Source: 40CM-2-70-7 sp035279865
GTDB lineage: Bacteria > Gemmatimonadota > Gemmatimonadetes > Gemmatimonadales > GWC2-71-9
Direction: 5' to 3'
Assembly (NCBI GenBank): GCA_035279865.1
Contig: DATEGY010000163.1
Coordinates: 1 to 6,048 of the forward strand
DNA: 6,048 nucleotides
This document shows positions 1 through 6,048 of this stretch, in pieces. The first letter of the stretch is position 1. Each line of letters opens with the position of its first letter. The notes below the pieces were generated by a model, which made no database searches, was not told where the DNA came from, and saw only the letters and a list, made by a program, of their open reading frames with translations. The translations under genes were made by a program, and so were the position numbers.

Positions 1-299
1 AAAATCCGTACCTCGCGGGGATCGTGGCGGCACGGGCACCGGGAGGACAGGGTGGTCCGGGAGGTAAGGGCGGCGTGGGCGGGAGAGGGGGAGCAGGCGG
101 CAAGGGTGTGACCGACGCGCGCGGGAACAAGTGCTCCGACGGCCCCGCCGGGAACGCGGGCGCCGACGGACAACCGGGACGCGACGGGCAGGACGGCGGT
201 TGGGGTCCTCAACCGCAGATCATCACCGTGCCCCTGAAGGATCTCTTCGGACCCGGCGCTCCGCCTGAGGTCGTGTCGCTGATGTCGAACCGCCGTTAG
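1..299 (+). CDS. Collagen-like glycine-rich protein, C-terminal part (5' end outside window)
   Basis: The frame is open from the window edge (first full codon at base 3) to a TAG at 297-299, giving 98 residues of a longer protein. A GTG at 24 exists, but the frame continues upstream without a stop, so it is probably not the true start. The visible part has three sections. First come seven consecutive Gly-Gly-X triplets (42-104, X = Q, P, K, V, R, A, K). A short linker with one Cys follows. Then come six canonical collagen-type Gly-X-Y triplets (141-194: GPA, GNA, GAD, GQP, GRD, GQD). The tail is a non-repetitive segment of about 35 residues containing WGPQPQ and ending SNRR. Bacterial collagen-like proteins are usually surface or exported structural proteins, but no signal peptide or anchor is visible here because the N-terminus is missing. 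The tail matches no domain I recognise. The gene converges on pabC with only 8 bases between the stop codons. The glycine-rich reading is certain; the cellular role is unknown. Confidence 0.72.
   Translation, partial: NPYLAGIVAARAPGGQGGPGGKGGVGGRGGAGGKGVTDARGNKCSDGPAGNAGADGQPGRDGQDGGWGPQPQIITVPLKDLFGPGAPPEVVSLMSNRR
42..104 (+). repeat. Seven tandem 9-base Gly-Gly-X coding repeats, G-run rich
   Basis: Seven in-frame 9-base units each encode Gly-Gly-X. Because several X codons end in G (CAG, CCG, AAG, GTG), they create GGG runs beginning at 50, 59, 68 and 77, exactly 9 bases apart, with others at 34, 41, 81 and 87. The array therefore also meets the usual pattern for a G-quadruplex on the coding strand (runs of three or more G with loops of seven or fewer bases, 34-91). 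Unit sequences are degenerate at third positions, so the repeat is better conserved as protein than as DNA. Confidence 0.7.
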
Positions 300-307
300 C
301 TAAGGCA

Positions 308-952
308 CTAGAGTACAGGCCAAAAGCGTGCCGCGAGTCGTACGGTGCGCTCGTCCGCCCGGACGAGCGCACCGTTGATTTCGCGGATCGGAATGACGCC
401 GCGCACCGCGTTCGCCGCAAAGCAGCCGCGGAGCGCGAGAAGATCCACCGGGCACGTTCCCTCGCTGAGCGCCCCCATCTCCGCAAAGCGGGCCCGCGCC
501 ACCCCGGGCAGGACGCCCAGGGCGAGTGCCGGCGTATGAAGCCCCCGCGCATCCCACCAGAACAGACTCCACGTCGTCCCCTCGGCAGGCTCTCCTCCAT
601 CGCTCAGCAGAAGTGCATCGTCAGCCCCGGAGGCCTGGGCTTCCCGGCCCGCCCTGGTAAACTGCTCCCGGTCGGTGGTCTTGTGGGGATAAGGCCGGAA
701 CCCCGGGAGGGTGCGCACACTGATGGGCCGCGGACTGTCGTGGGAGCGGGACGTCACCTGCATCCCTGCGCTCCCCGCCTCGACGCGCACGACGCCCTCC
801 TGCACGCTGTCGGCTTCGCGCGCGGCGTCTTCAAGCGAGAGACTCTGGGGAAGCCCCAGGGCACTCAGCGAGGCCGCGAACCGGGCCGCGTGATGATGAA
901 AGAGCGGAATCCGCCCGCGACGCACCCGCATCGTCTCGATCAGGACGCTCAT
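308..952 (-). CDS. pabC: Aminodeoxychorismate lyase (PabC), PLP fold-type IV
   Basis: This 214-residue class-IV aminotransferase-fold protein is predicted to cleave 4-amino-4-deoxychorismate to p-aminobenzoate and pyruvate in the cytoplasm, for folate synthesis. Visible landmarks: ETMRVRRGRIPL at residues 6-17; a HxxRF pattern near 21-25; KTTDR at 91-95, whose Lys91 is the likely PLP Schiff-base lysine; an acidic AEGTTWSLF segment at 123-131; LPGVAR at 148-153; and NAVRG at 181-185, the phosphate-cup region. It is shorter than E. coli PabC (269 residues). It lacks the usual N-terminal strand and begins at the ETMR motif, as the PabC half of fused PabB-PabC proteins does. The ATG at 952 overlaps the pabB TGA (ATGA). 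A GAAGG lies directly against the ATG, too close to be a normal Shine-Dalgarno, so translation probably depends on coupling to pabB. The stop is TAG at 310-308. A D-amino-acid or branched-chain transaminase is the alternative, but the pabB neighbour favours PabC. Confidence 0.86.
   Translation of the reverse strand: MSVLIETMRVRRGRIPLFHHHAARFAASLSALGLPQSLSLEDAAREADSVQEGVVRVEAGSAGMQVTSRSHDSPRPISVRTLPGFRPYPHKTTDREQFTRAGREAQASGADDALLLSDGGEPAEGTTWSLFWWDARGLHTPALALGVLPGVARARFAEMGALSEGTCPVDLLALRGCFAANAVRGVIPIREINGALVRADERTVRLAARFWPVL
342..375. repeat. Perfect 15-bp inverted repeat with 4-base loop inside the 3' end of pabC
   Basis: The left arm is acggtgcgctcgtcc (342-356), the loop gccc (357-360), and the right arm 361-375 is the exact reverse complement. 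All 15 pairs are Watson-Crick and 11 of them are G:C. In pabC it encodes residues 193-204. For the collagen-like gene it lies 43 bases beyond the stop, where a terminator or mRNA 3'-end hairpin would be expected. There is no true T-tract on either side (plus strand continues ttgatttcg), so it is not a textbook intrinsic terminator. A role in termination or 3'-end protection of the plus-strand transcript is inferred. Confidence 0.6.
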
Positions 953-2136
953 CCTTCGCGCCCGAACGCCGCGCGCACTGCGGCAGCCTTACGCAGCGAT
1001 TCCTTCCACTCCCGCTCGGGGATCGAATCCGCCACGATGCCGGCTCCCGCCTGGACCACCACCTGGCCATGGGACACCACCGCGGACCGGATCACGATGT
1101 TGAGCTGGAGGTCATGGCCCCCGATCCAACCCAGCGCGCCGGTATAGGCTCCCCGGGCGACAGGCTCCAGCTCACCGATGATTTCCATCGCCCGGATCTT
1201 CGGACAGCCGGTGATCGTGCCGCCCGGAAAAAGGCTCGCCACCACGGCCCGCTGATCCACGCCGGAACGCTCCACGCCACGGACCTCGGACACGAGATGA
1301 AAGACGTGGGAGTACTCCTCCACCACCTCGCGTTCCGCGACTGCAACGGTCCCGTACCTCGCCAGCCTGCCGATGTCGTTCCGGGCCAGGTCCACCAGCA
1401 TCAGATGCTCCGCCCGTTCCTTTTCGTCGAGCTGGAGCTCTTCACGCATCGCGCGGTCCGCCTCCGCGTTTCCGGTCTTTCTCCTCGTGCCCGCGATCGG
1501 CCGGGTCCGCAGGCGGCCCGCGGCCGAGCGTTCGACGAGGAGCTCGGGGGAGCCGCAGACCAGCTGCCAGTCGCCGAAGTCGGCATAGCCCATCCAGGGC
1601 GATGGATTGATCGCCCGGAGGCGGAGATACGCCTCCCAGGGGTCGGTGGTCAGGGGCCAGCGCTCCGCCACCGAGAGGTTGGCTTGATAGATATCGCCGG
1701 CCGCGATGTGCTCCTGGGCGCAGCGGACGGTGCTCTCGAACCCCGGCTGCGTAAACGACCGCCACGGAGTGCCGGAGGCCGGATTCAGGCCGGACCCGGT
1801 CTCGAGCGAATCCTGCCAGCCAATCAGCCTGGCGGCGTCCGGTCCGTAAACCATGACCGCTCGCCCGGTCTGGTCCGTGATCAGGAGATTCTCTGGTTCG
1901 AACAGATCCACGAGGGGCTGCGGAACCGATGGAGCCCGGCGCGGCACGCCGGGCGGGAGCCCGAACTCGTATGCCACCGTGCCGTACAGGGGTACGTCGC
2001 CGGGGGGGACGAGCACCGCGGGGTCAGCGGGTTCCTCCCAGGTGAGCCGGCGGCGGCTCCGGGCCCCCCAGGCGAGGTGCCTGGCGCCCCCGCTCCCGCC
2101 CTCGAGCAGGACGAAGGGTCGCGGGAGACCGTTCAC
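949..2136 (-). CDS. pabB: Aminodeoxychorismate synthase component I (PabB), PIAGT class
   Basis: This 395-residue chorismate-binding enzyme is predicted to aminate chorismate to 4-amino-4-deoxychorismate, using ammonia from a PabA/TrpG amidotransferase that is not encoded in the window. Motifs in order: a reduced N-terminal domain (about 1-125); GDIYQANLS at 147-155; SPELLVERS at 196-204; PIAGT at 213-217; DEKERAEHLMLVDLARND at 237-254; EEYSHVFHL at 273-281; FPGGTITGCPKIRAMEII at 303-320; and AGAGIVADSIPEREWKES at 363-380, with Glu243, Glu376 and Glu379 likely to help bind magnesium and substrate. FPGG-TITG-PKIRAMEII is PabB-like; anthranilate synthase usually has FPAGT-SGAPKVRAM. The Ala in PIAGT replaces the covalent Lys of classical PIKGT PabB. 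The GTG at 2136 was chosen because it overlaps the Rieske stop (GTGA), and the frame upstream of it reads only shadow sequence without PabB character. The stop overlaps pabC (ATGA). Anthranilate synthase component I is the alternative; the pabC partner argues against it. Confidence 0.87.
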   Translation of the reverse strand: MNGLPRPFVLLEGGSGGARHLAWGARSRRRLTWEEPADPAVLVPPGDVPLYGTVAYEFGLPPGVPRRAPSVPQPLVDLFEPENLLITDQTGRAVMVYGPDAARLIGWQDSLETGSGLNPASGTPWRSFTQPGFESTVRCAQEHIAAGDIYQANLSVAERWPLTTDPWEAYLRLRAINPSPWMGYADFGDWQLVCGSPELLVERSAAGRLRTRPIAGTRRKTGNAEADRAMREELQLDEKERAEHLMLVDLARNDIGRLARYGTVAVAEREVVEEYSHVFHLVSEVRGVERSGVDQRAVVASLFPGGTITGCPKIRAMEIIGELEPVARGAYTGALGWIGGHDLQLNIVIRSAVVSHGQVVVQAGAGIVADSIPEREWKESLRKAAAVRAAFGREG

Positions 2137-3241
2137 CCGGCTTGCAGCCAGTCCCGGTAGGCGCCCTTCAACAGTTGCTGGAAATGGTGCACGCCCGACT
2201 CGAAGGTGACGGAAAAGCGGCCCCGGTCGTAGGCGCGGGACGACAGGCCGTCCTGCACGCGCTCGCAGATCTCGATGTCTTCCTGCTGCACTTTGTCCGA
2301 ATAGTCGTGGTCGGCGGCGATGAGGTTCCTCGCCTCTCGTCCCTCGACGTTCGTGTAGTAGTACCGGAATTCCACTCGACACCGGTCCGGGGCGACGGGG
2401 ATCACCACGTTGGTCTGGAGGCGCCCCGGCAGGATGTTGAGCATGAAGTTCGGGAAGACGCAGTAGTACAGGGCCTCGCCCTTGGTCACTCCGTAGACGT
2501 TGTCGTTCCCCGACAGCGGGCCCACCTGGAGGGAGTACCAGTCGTACGTTTCGGTCACGTAGCTCTGATAGTCGTAGAGCTTCACCAGCTCCGGATGCAC
2601 GTACGGAACGTGGTAGCCCTCGAGGAAGTTGTCGACGTACACTTTCCAGTTGCACCGCACCTCGTAGTCGGCTCGGTGGCCGAATTTCAGCGCGCCCAAG
2701 TCGGTGGGCAGAATCCGCTCCTTCGCCCCCCGGAAGAAGTCGGCGACCGGGCGCGGGTGCTCGGCCAGATTGACGAAGATCAACCCTTCCCAGGTATCGA
2801 GCCGCACCGGAATGAGCCCGTAGTCCTTCTTGTCGAAGAGCTCCACCCGGTTGAAGTGCGGCACGCCCCGAAGCATCCCGTCCAGCTGATAGGTCCAGCC
2901 GTGATAGCCGCACTGGAGCATCTCGCAGTTCCCGTCCTTCAGGGCGAGTGGCCCGCCGCGGTGACGGCACACGTTGAAGAAGCCGCGGAGGTCGCCGTCC
3001 GTGCCGCGCACCACGATGACCGGGTTACCGGCGACGGTGGAGATCAGGTGGTCGCCGGTGTTCGGGACCTGACTGGTGTGGCCCACGTGCTGCCAGGTGG
3101 CGCCGAGTACCGCTTCGCGGTCGAGCGCATGGAACCTCGGGTCCACGTACCACGCGGAGGGAATGGTCTCGGACCGCTCGAGCGGCTTGCTCTCGAGGTC
3201 GCCGTTCAAGTCCGAGAAGAGGGCGCGGTCGAGGCGCGGAA

Positions 3242-3245
<4 letters not shown>
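2133..3245 (-). CDS. Rieske non-haem iron oxygenase, alpha (catalytic) subunit, choline/carnitine monooxygenase-like
   Basis: This 370-residue protein has the two parts of a ring-hydroxylating or amine-type Rieske oxygenase. The Rieske [2Fe-2S] site is C93-R-H95 and C112-G-Y-H115 (Cys-X-His, 16 residues, Cys-X2-His). The mononuclear iron domain has NWKVYVDNFLEGYHVPYVH at 199-217, with His212 and His217 as iron ligands. Asp323 in QQEDIEICERVQ is the probable third ligand. The N-terminal pattern (ETIPSAWYVDP, WQHVGHTSQVP, GNPVIVVR) and the C-terminal GVHHFQQLL pattern resemble the choline, glycine-betaine and carnitine monooxygenase group rather than naphthalene-type dioxygenases. The residue between the two iron centres is Glu209, where naphthalene dioxygenase has Asp. 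A reductase partner is needed but is not in the window, and the substrate cannot be read from sequence. The GTG at 3245 was chosen because it overlaps the upstream stop (GTGA) and begins just before recognisable family sequence; a GCGGAA lies about 10 bases upstream. The stop overlaps the pabB start. Confidence 0.88.
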
Positions 3246-4228
<983 letters not shown>

Positions 4229-4233
4229 ACGTG

Positions 4234-4262
4234 AGTATATTCCGTCCGTCCCGCCGTCACAA
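4234..4262 (-). promoter_or_regulatory. Predicted sigma-70-type promoter of the AKR-Rieske-pabB-pabC operon
   Basis: On the minus strand, TTGTGA (4262-4257, four of six matches to TTGACA) is followed after exactly 17 bases by TATACT (4239-4234, five of six matches to TATAAT). Only five bases separate the -10 from the ATG at 4228, so transcription starting six to eight bases downstream would begin at, or within a base or two of, the start codon. This predicts a leaderless transcript. It is the only promoter-like sequence seen for the operon, and the internal junctions leave no room for others outside coding sequence. Confidence 0.5.
4236..4241 (+). promoter_or_regulatory. Possible -10 element of the M1 peptidase gene, overlapping the operon -10
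   Basis: TATATT on the plus strand matches TATAAT at five of six positions and would start transcription near 4248, leaving a leader of about 34 bases with a good Shine-Dalgarno. The region about 17 bases upstream (inside the aldo/keto reductase gene) has no convincing -35. The element overlaps the opposite-strand TATACT in the same AT-rich patch. Support is weak apart from its position. Confidence 0.3.
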
Positions 4263-4272
4263 CACAACCCCT

Positions 4273-4277
4273 GAGGA
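4273..4277 (+). promoter_or_regulatory. Shine-Dalgarno GAGGA of the M1 peptidase gene
   Basis: GAGGA ends four bases before the ATG at 4282, a strong match to the 16S rRNA anti-Shine-Dalgarno at a slightly short spacing. It fixes the start of the peptidase gene, and the signal peptide begins immediately after it. This contrasts with the aldo/keto reductase gene on the other side of the gap, which has no well-placed site. Confidence 0.7.
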
Positions 4278-4281
4278 ATCC

Positions 4282-6048
4282 ATGCGGATCGCCCGCTTTC
4301 TCGTGAGCGCCTCCCTCCTGGCGGCTCCCGCCCTGTCGGCGCAGTCGAACGCGGAGCTGATGGCGAACGACCATTACACGCGCTCTCACGACTACGACCT
4401 GATTAACCAGCGCATCACGGTGTCGGGCTTCAACTGGGACTCGACGTCGTTCAACGGCTCCGTCGTCACCACGCTCGTCGCGCTCCGGCCCGCCTTCGAT
4501 TCGCTCATCCTGGACGAAGGGGCCCTCCTGGAAAACACGAGCGTCGTGGACCGCGCGGGACACGCCCTGAAGACGAGCCGGCACGGAGACTCGCTGGTGG
4601 TGTTCCCGCCGAAGGCGGCGGGATTCGGCGATACCCTGGTGTTCACCGTGACGTACCGCGGCAAGATCAAGAACGGCTCGGGACTGACCTTCATCACGAC
4701 GGACGGTATGCCGCACCGGCCGCGTCAGATCTGGAGTCAGGGGGAGGACCATGACAACCACTACTGGTTCCCCACCTACGATTTCCCGAACGACAAGATG
4801 ACCTGGGAGCTCGTCGCCACGGTCGATCGGAATGACATGGCGGTGTCGAATGGGCGGCTGGTGTCGGATGTGAAACAAGGCTCAACCCACACGTTGACCT
4901 GGAACCAGGACCGCCCCTCGGCCACGTATCTGGTCTCGCTGGTCGTGGCTCCGCTCGCGAAGATCCACGACTCGTGGGAAGGCATCCCGGTCGACTATTA
5001 CACCTACCACGCGGACAGTGCGAACGCCTGGCGGCTCTTCCATGAGACGCCGGACATGATCGGCGTCTACTCCCAGCTGACGGGTGTGAAGTACCCGTGG
5101 GCCAAGTACGCGCAGACCACGGTGGCGGATTTCTTCGGCGGCATGGAGAACGTCAGCGCCACGACGCTGGTGGACTGGCTTCCCGACGCCCGGGCGTACG
5201 CGGACCGCCCCTGGTACTCCTACATCCTGATCCCCCACGAGCTCGCGCATCAGTGGTTCGGCGACTATGTGACGACGAACAACTGGGCCAACATGTGGCT
5301 CAACGAGGGCTTCGCGGAGTTCATGCCCGGTCAGTACTGGGGCACCCGCGTGGGCGCGCACGCCGAGCAGGATTACTACCTCGACGAGTACCGGCAGTAC
5401 CTCGGCATCGAGAGCGACCGCTCCATGCCGCTCGCGTCGTCGGGATCGAACAACATCTATCCCAAGGGTGCACTGGTGCTGGAGATGCTGAAGCACTACC
5501 TGGGAGAACGGCGGTTCTGGGCTTCGATTCACACGTATCTCGCCACCCACGCGCTGAGCGGCGCCACCTCCGACGACCTCCGGCAGGCCGTGCTCGCCAC
5601 CACCGGGGAAAACCTCGACTGGTTCTGGAGCGAGTGGGTCTATCAGGCGGGATATCCGCAGCTCACCGTCACCGCGACCTCCGACACCGCCGGGGGGAGC
5701 CACACCCTCACGCTCGACATCAAGCAGACCCAGCAGGACTCTCTGAAGGCCGACAGTACCGGGCTCAAGTACACGGTCCCGCAGGCGTTCCGGATGCCCG
5801 TCACCATCCGCGTGGGCACGGCGACCGGCGATGTGGTCCAGCGGGTCTGGCTCGAGGCGCGCGAGCAGAAGGTGTCGATTCCCCTCACGAGCGCCCCGAC
5901 TATGGTGATCTTCGACGACGGGAACGCCGTGCTGAAGCGCCTCGCGTTCGACGAGCCCACCGCATGGCTCGCGAACCAGCTGGCCCAGGATGCCGACTTG
6001 TGGAATCGCGCCTGGGTCATCGAGGCACTGGGCCGCCGCCCCGCCGAC
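4282..6048 (+). CDS. Exported M1-family zinc aminopeptidase (3' end outside window)
   Basis: The frame is open for 589 codons and runs off the window. Residues 1-20 look like a Sec signal peptide (Arg2 and Arg5, a hydrophobic core, ALSA before Gln21), so the enzyme probably works in the periplasm or outside the cell. An N-terminal beta-sandwich region (about 25-230) precedes the thermolysin-like catalytic domain. That domain has GGMEN at 286-290 (the exopeptidase motif, usually GAMEN), HELAHQWFGD at 319-328 with zinc ligands His319 and His323 and catalytic Glu320, and NEGFAEF at 341-347 with third ligand Glu342. HEXXH-X18-E is thus complete. NIYPKG at 391-396 supplies the probable catalytic Tyr393. 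A beta-rich segment follows (about 460-570). The last residues (WLANQLAQDADLWNRAW and onward) look like the start of a helical, HEAT-like tail. It removes N-terminal residues from peptides; specificity is not readable. It is divergent from the operon and has no obvious functional link to it. Confidence 0.92.
   Translation, partial: MRIARFLVSASLLAAPALSAQSNAELMANDHYTRSHDYDLINQRITVSGFNWDSTSFNGSVVTTLVALRPAFDSLILDEGALLENTSVVDRAGHALKTSRHGDSLVVFPPKAAGFGDTLVFTVTYRGKIKNGSGLTFITTDGMPHRPRQIWSQGEDHDNHYWFPTYDFPNDKMTWELVATVDRNDMAVSNGRLVSDVKQGSTHTLTWNQDRPSATYLVSLVVAPLAKIHDSWEGIPVDYYTYHADSANAWRLFHETPDMIGVYSQLTGVKYPWAKYAQTTVADFFGGMENVSATTLVDWLPDARAYADRPWYSYILIPHELAHQWFGDYVTTNNWANMWLNEGFAEFMPGQYWGTRVGAHAEQDYYLDEYRQYLGIESDRSMPLASSGSNNIYPKGALVLEMLKHYLGERRFWASIHTYLATHALSGATSDDLRQAVLATTGENLDWFWSEWVYQAGYPQLTVTATSDTAGGSHTLTLDIKQTQQDSLKADSTGLKYTVPQAFRMPVTIRVGTATGDVVQRVWLEAREQKVSIPLTSAPTMVIFDDGNAVLKRLAFDEPTAWLANQLAQDADLWNRAWVIEALGRRPAD

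Noticed and set aside
296..303. Palindrome TTAGCTAA between the convergent stop codons as a regulatory site
   Set aside because: An 8-bp palindrome at a stop codon is easily explained by chance, and there is no repeat of it nearby.
342..375. Calling the pabC hairpin a standard Rho-independent terminator
   Set aside because: No run of T follows the stem on either strand, so only a tentative role is proposed.
1069..2160. 363-codon open frame on the plus strand opposite pabB
   Set aside because: Antisense shadow typical of GC-rich coding DNA; the strongly conserved PabB motifs are on the minus strand and the plus-strand protein shows no recognisable domain.
2137..2970. In-frame upstream extension of pabB, giving a 673-residue protein
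   Set aside because: The extra N-terminal sequence is the complementary frame of the Rieske gene, is arginine-, proline- and glycine-rich without PabB motifs, and the GTG at 2136 overlaps the Rieske stop as the neighbouring junctions do.
4229..4267. TTG start at 4267 for the aldo/keto reductase
   Set aside because: The 13 added residues do not look like the family, whose N-terminus is MERRKLG, and they would include the predicted promoter.
4882..5703. 273-codon open frame on the minus strand opposite the M1 peptidase
   Set aside because: It is antisense to the complete zinc motif region of the peptidase and is composed of the Arg-, Val- and Gly-rich sequence expected from reverse-complemented GC-rich codons.

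Overview
The window is GC-rich bacterial DNA with almost no intergenic space. It holds six protein genes: two partial genes at the edges and a tight four-gene operon between them. The exported M1 peptidase has a signal peptide ending Ala-Ser-Ala before Gln and what looks like the start of a helical repeat tail. Together with the base composition, this fits a soil or sediment lineage such as Gemmatimonadota. That placement is an inference from style, not a marker-based assignment.

Layout. At 1-299 (+) lies the C-terminal end of a collagen-like, glycine-rich protein. Eight bases later, reading toward it, the minus-strand operon ends. In transcription order that operon is an aldo/keto reductase (4228-3242), a Rieske non-haem iron oxygenase alpha subunit (3245-2133), aminodeoxychorismate synthase component I, PabB (2136-949), and aminodeoxychorismate lyase, PabC (952-308). 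Each of the three junctions is a 4-base stop/start overlap (GTGA, GTGA, ATGA), so the four proteins are very probably made from one mRNA with coupled translation. Divergent from the operon, across a 53-base gap, is a secreted M1-family zinc aminopeptidase (4282 to the window end, incomplete).

How the genes may work together. PabB and PabC convert chorismate (with ammonia from an amidotransferase not seen here) to p-aminobenzoate, the folate precursor. The Rieske enzyme and the aldo/keto reductase are oxidative and reductive enzymes not normally needed for p-aminobenzoate. Their coupling to pabBC is the most unusual aspect of the window. It could mean a dedicated p-aminobenzoate-derived or aminodeoxychorismate-derived pathway, or it could be a compact lineage-specific operon of unrelated housekeeping genes. 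The sequence alone does not decide this.

Regulation. The 53-base divergent gap carries a good sigma-70-like promoter for the operon (TTGTGA, 17 bases, TATACT). It is placed so that transcription would begin at or next to the aldo/keto reductase ATG. The same AT patch read on the other strand gives TATATT, a possible -10 for the peptidase gene. Near the convergent end a perfect 15-bp inverted repeat sits inside the pabC coding sequence and may act on the collagen-like transcript. No RNA genes, insertion sequences, CRISPR arrays or phage genes were seen, and no gene-free stretch exceeds 53 bases.
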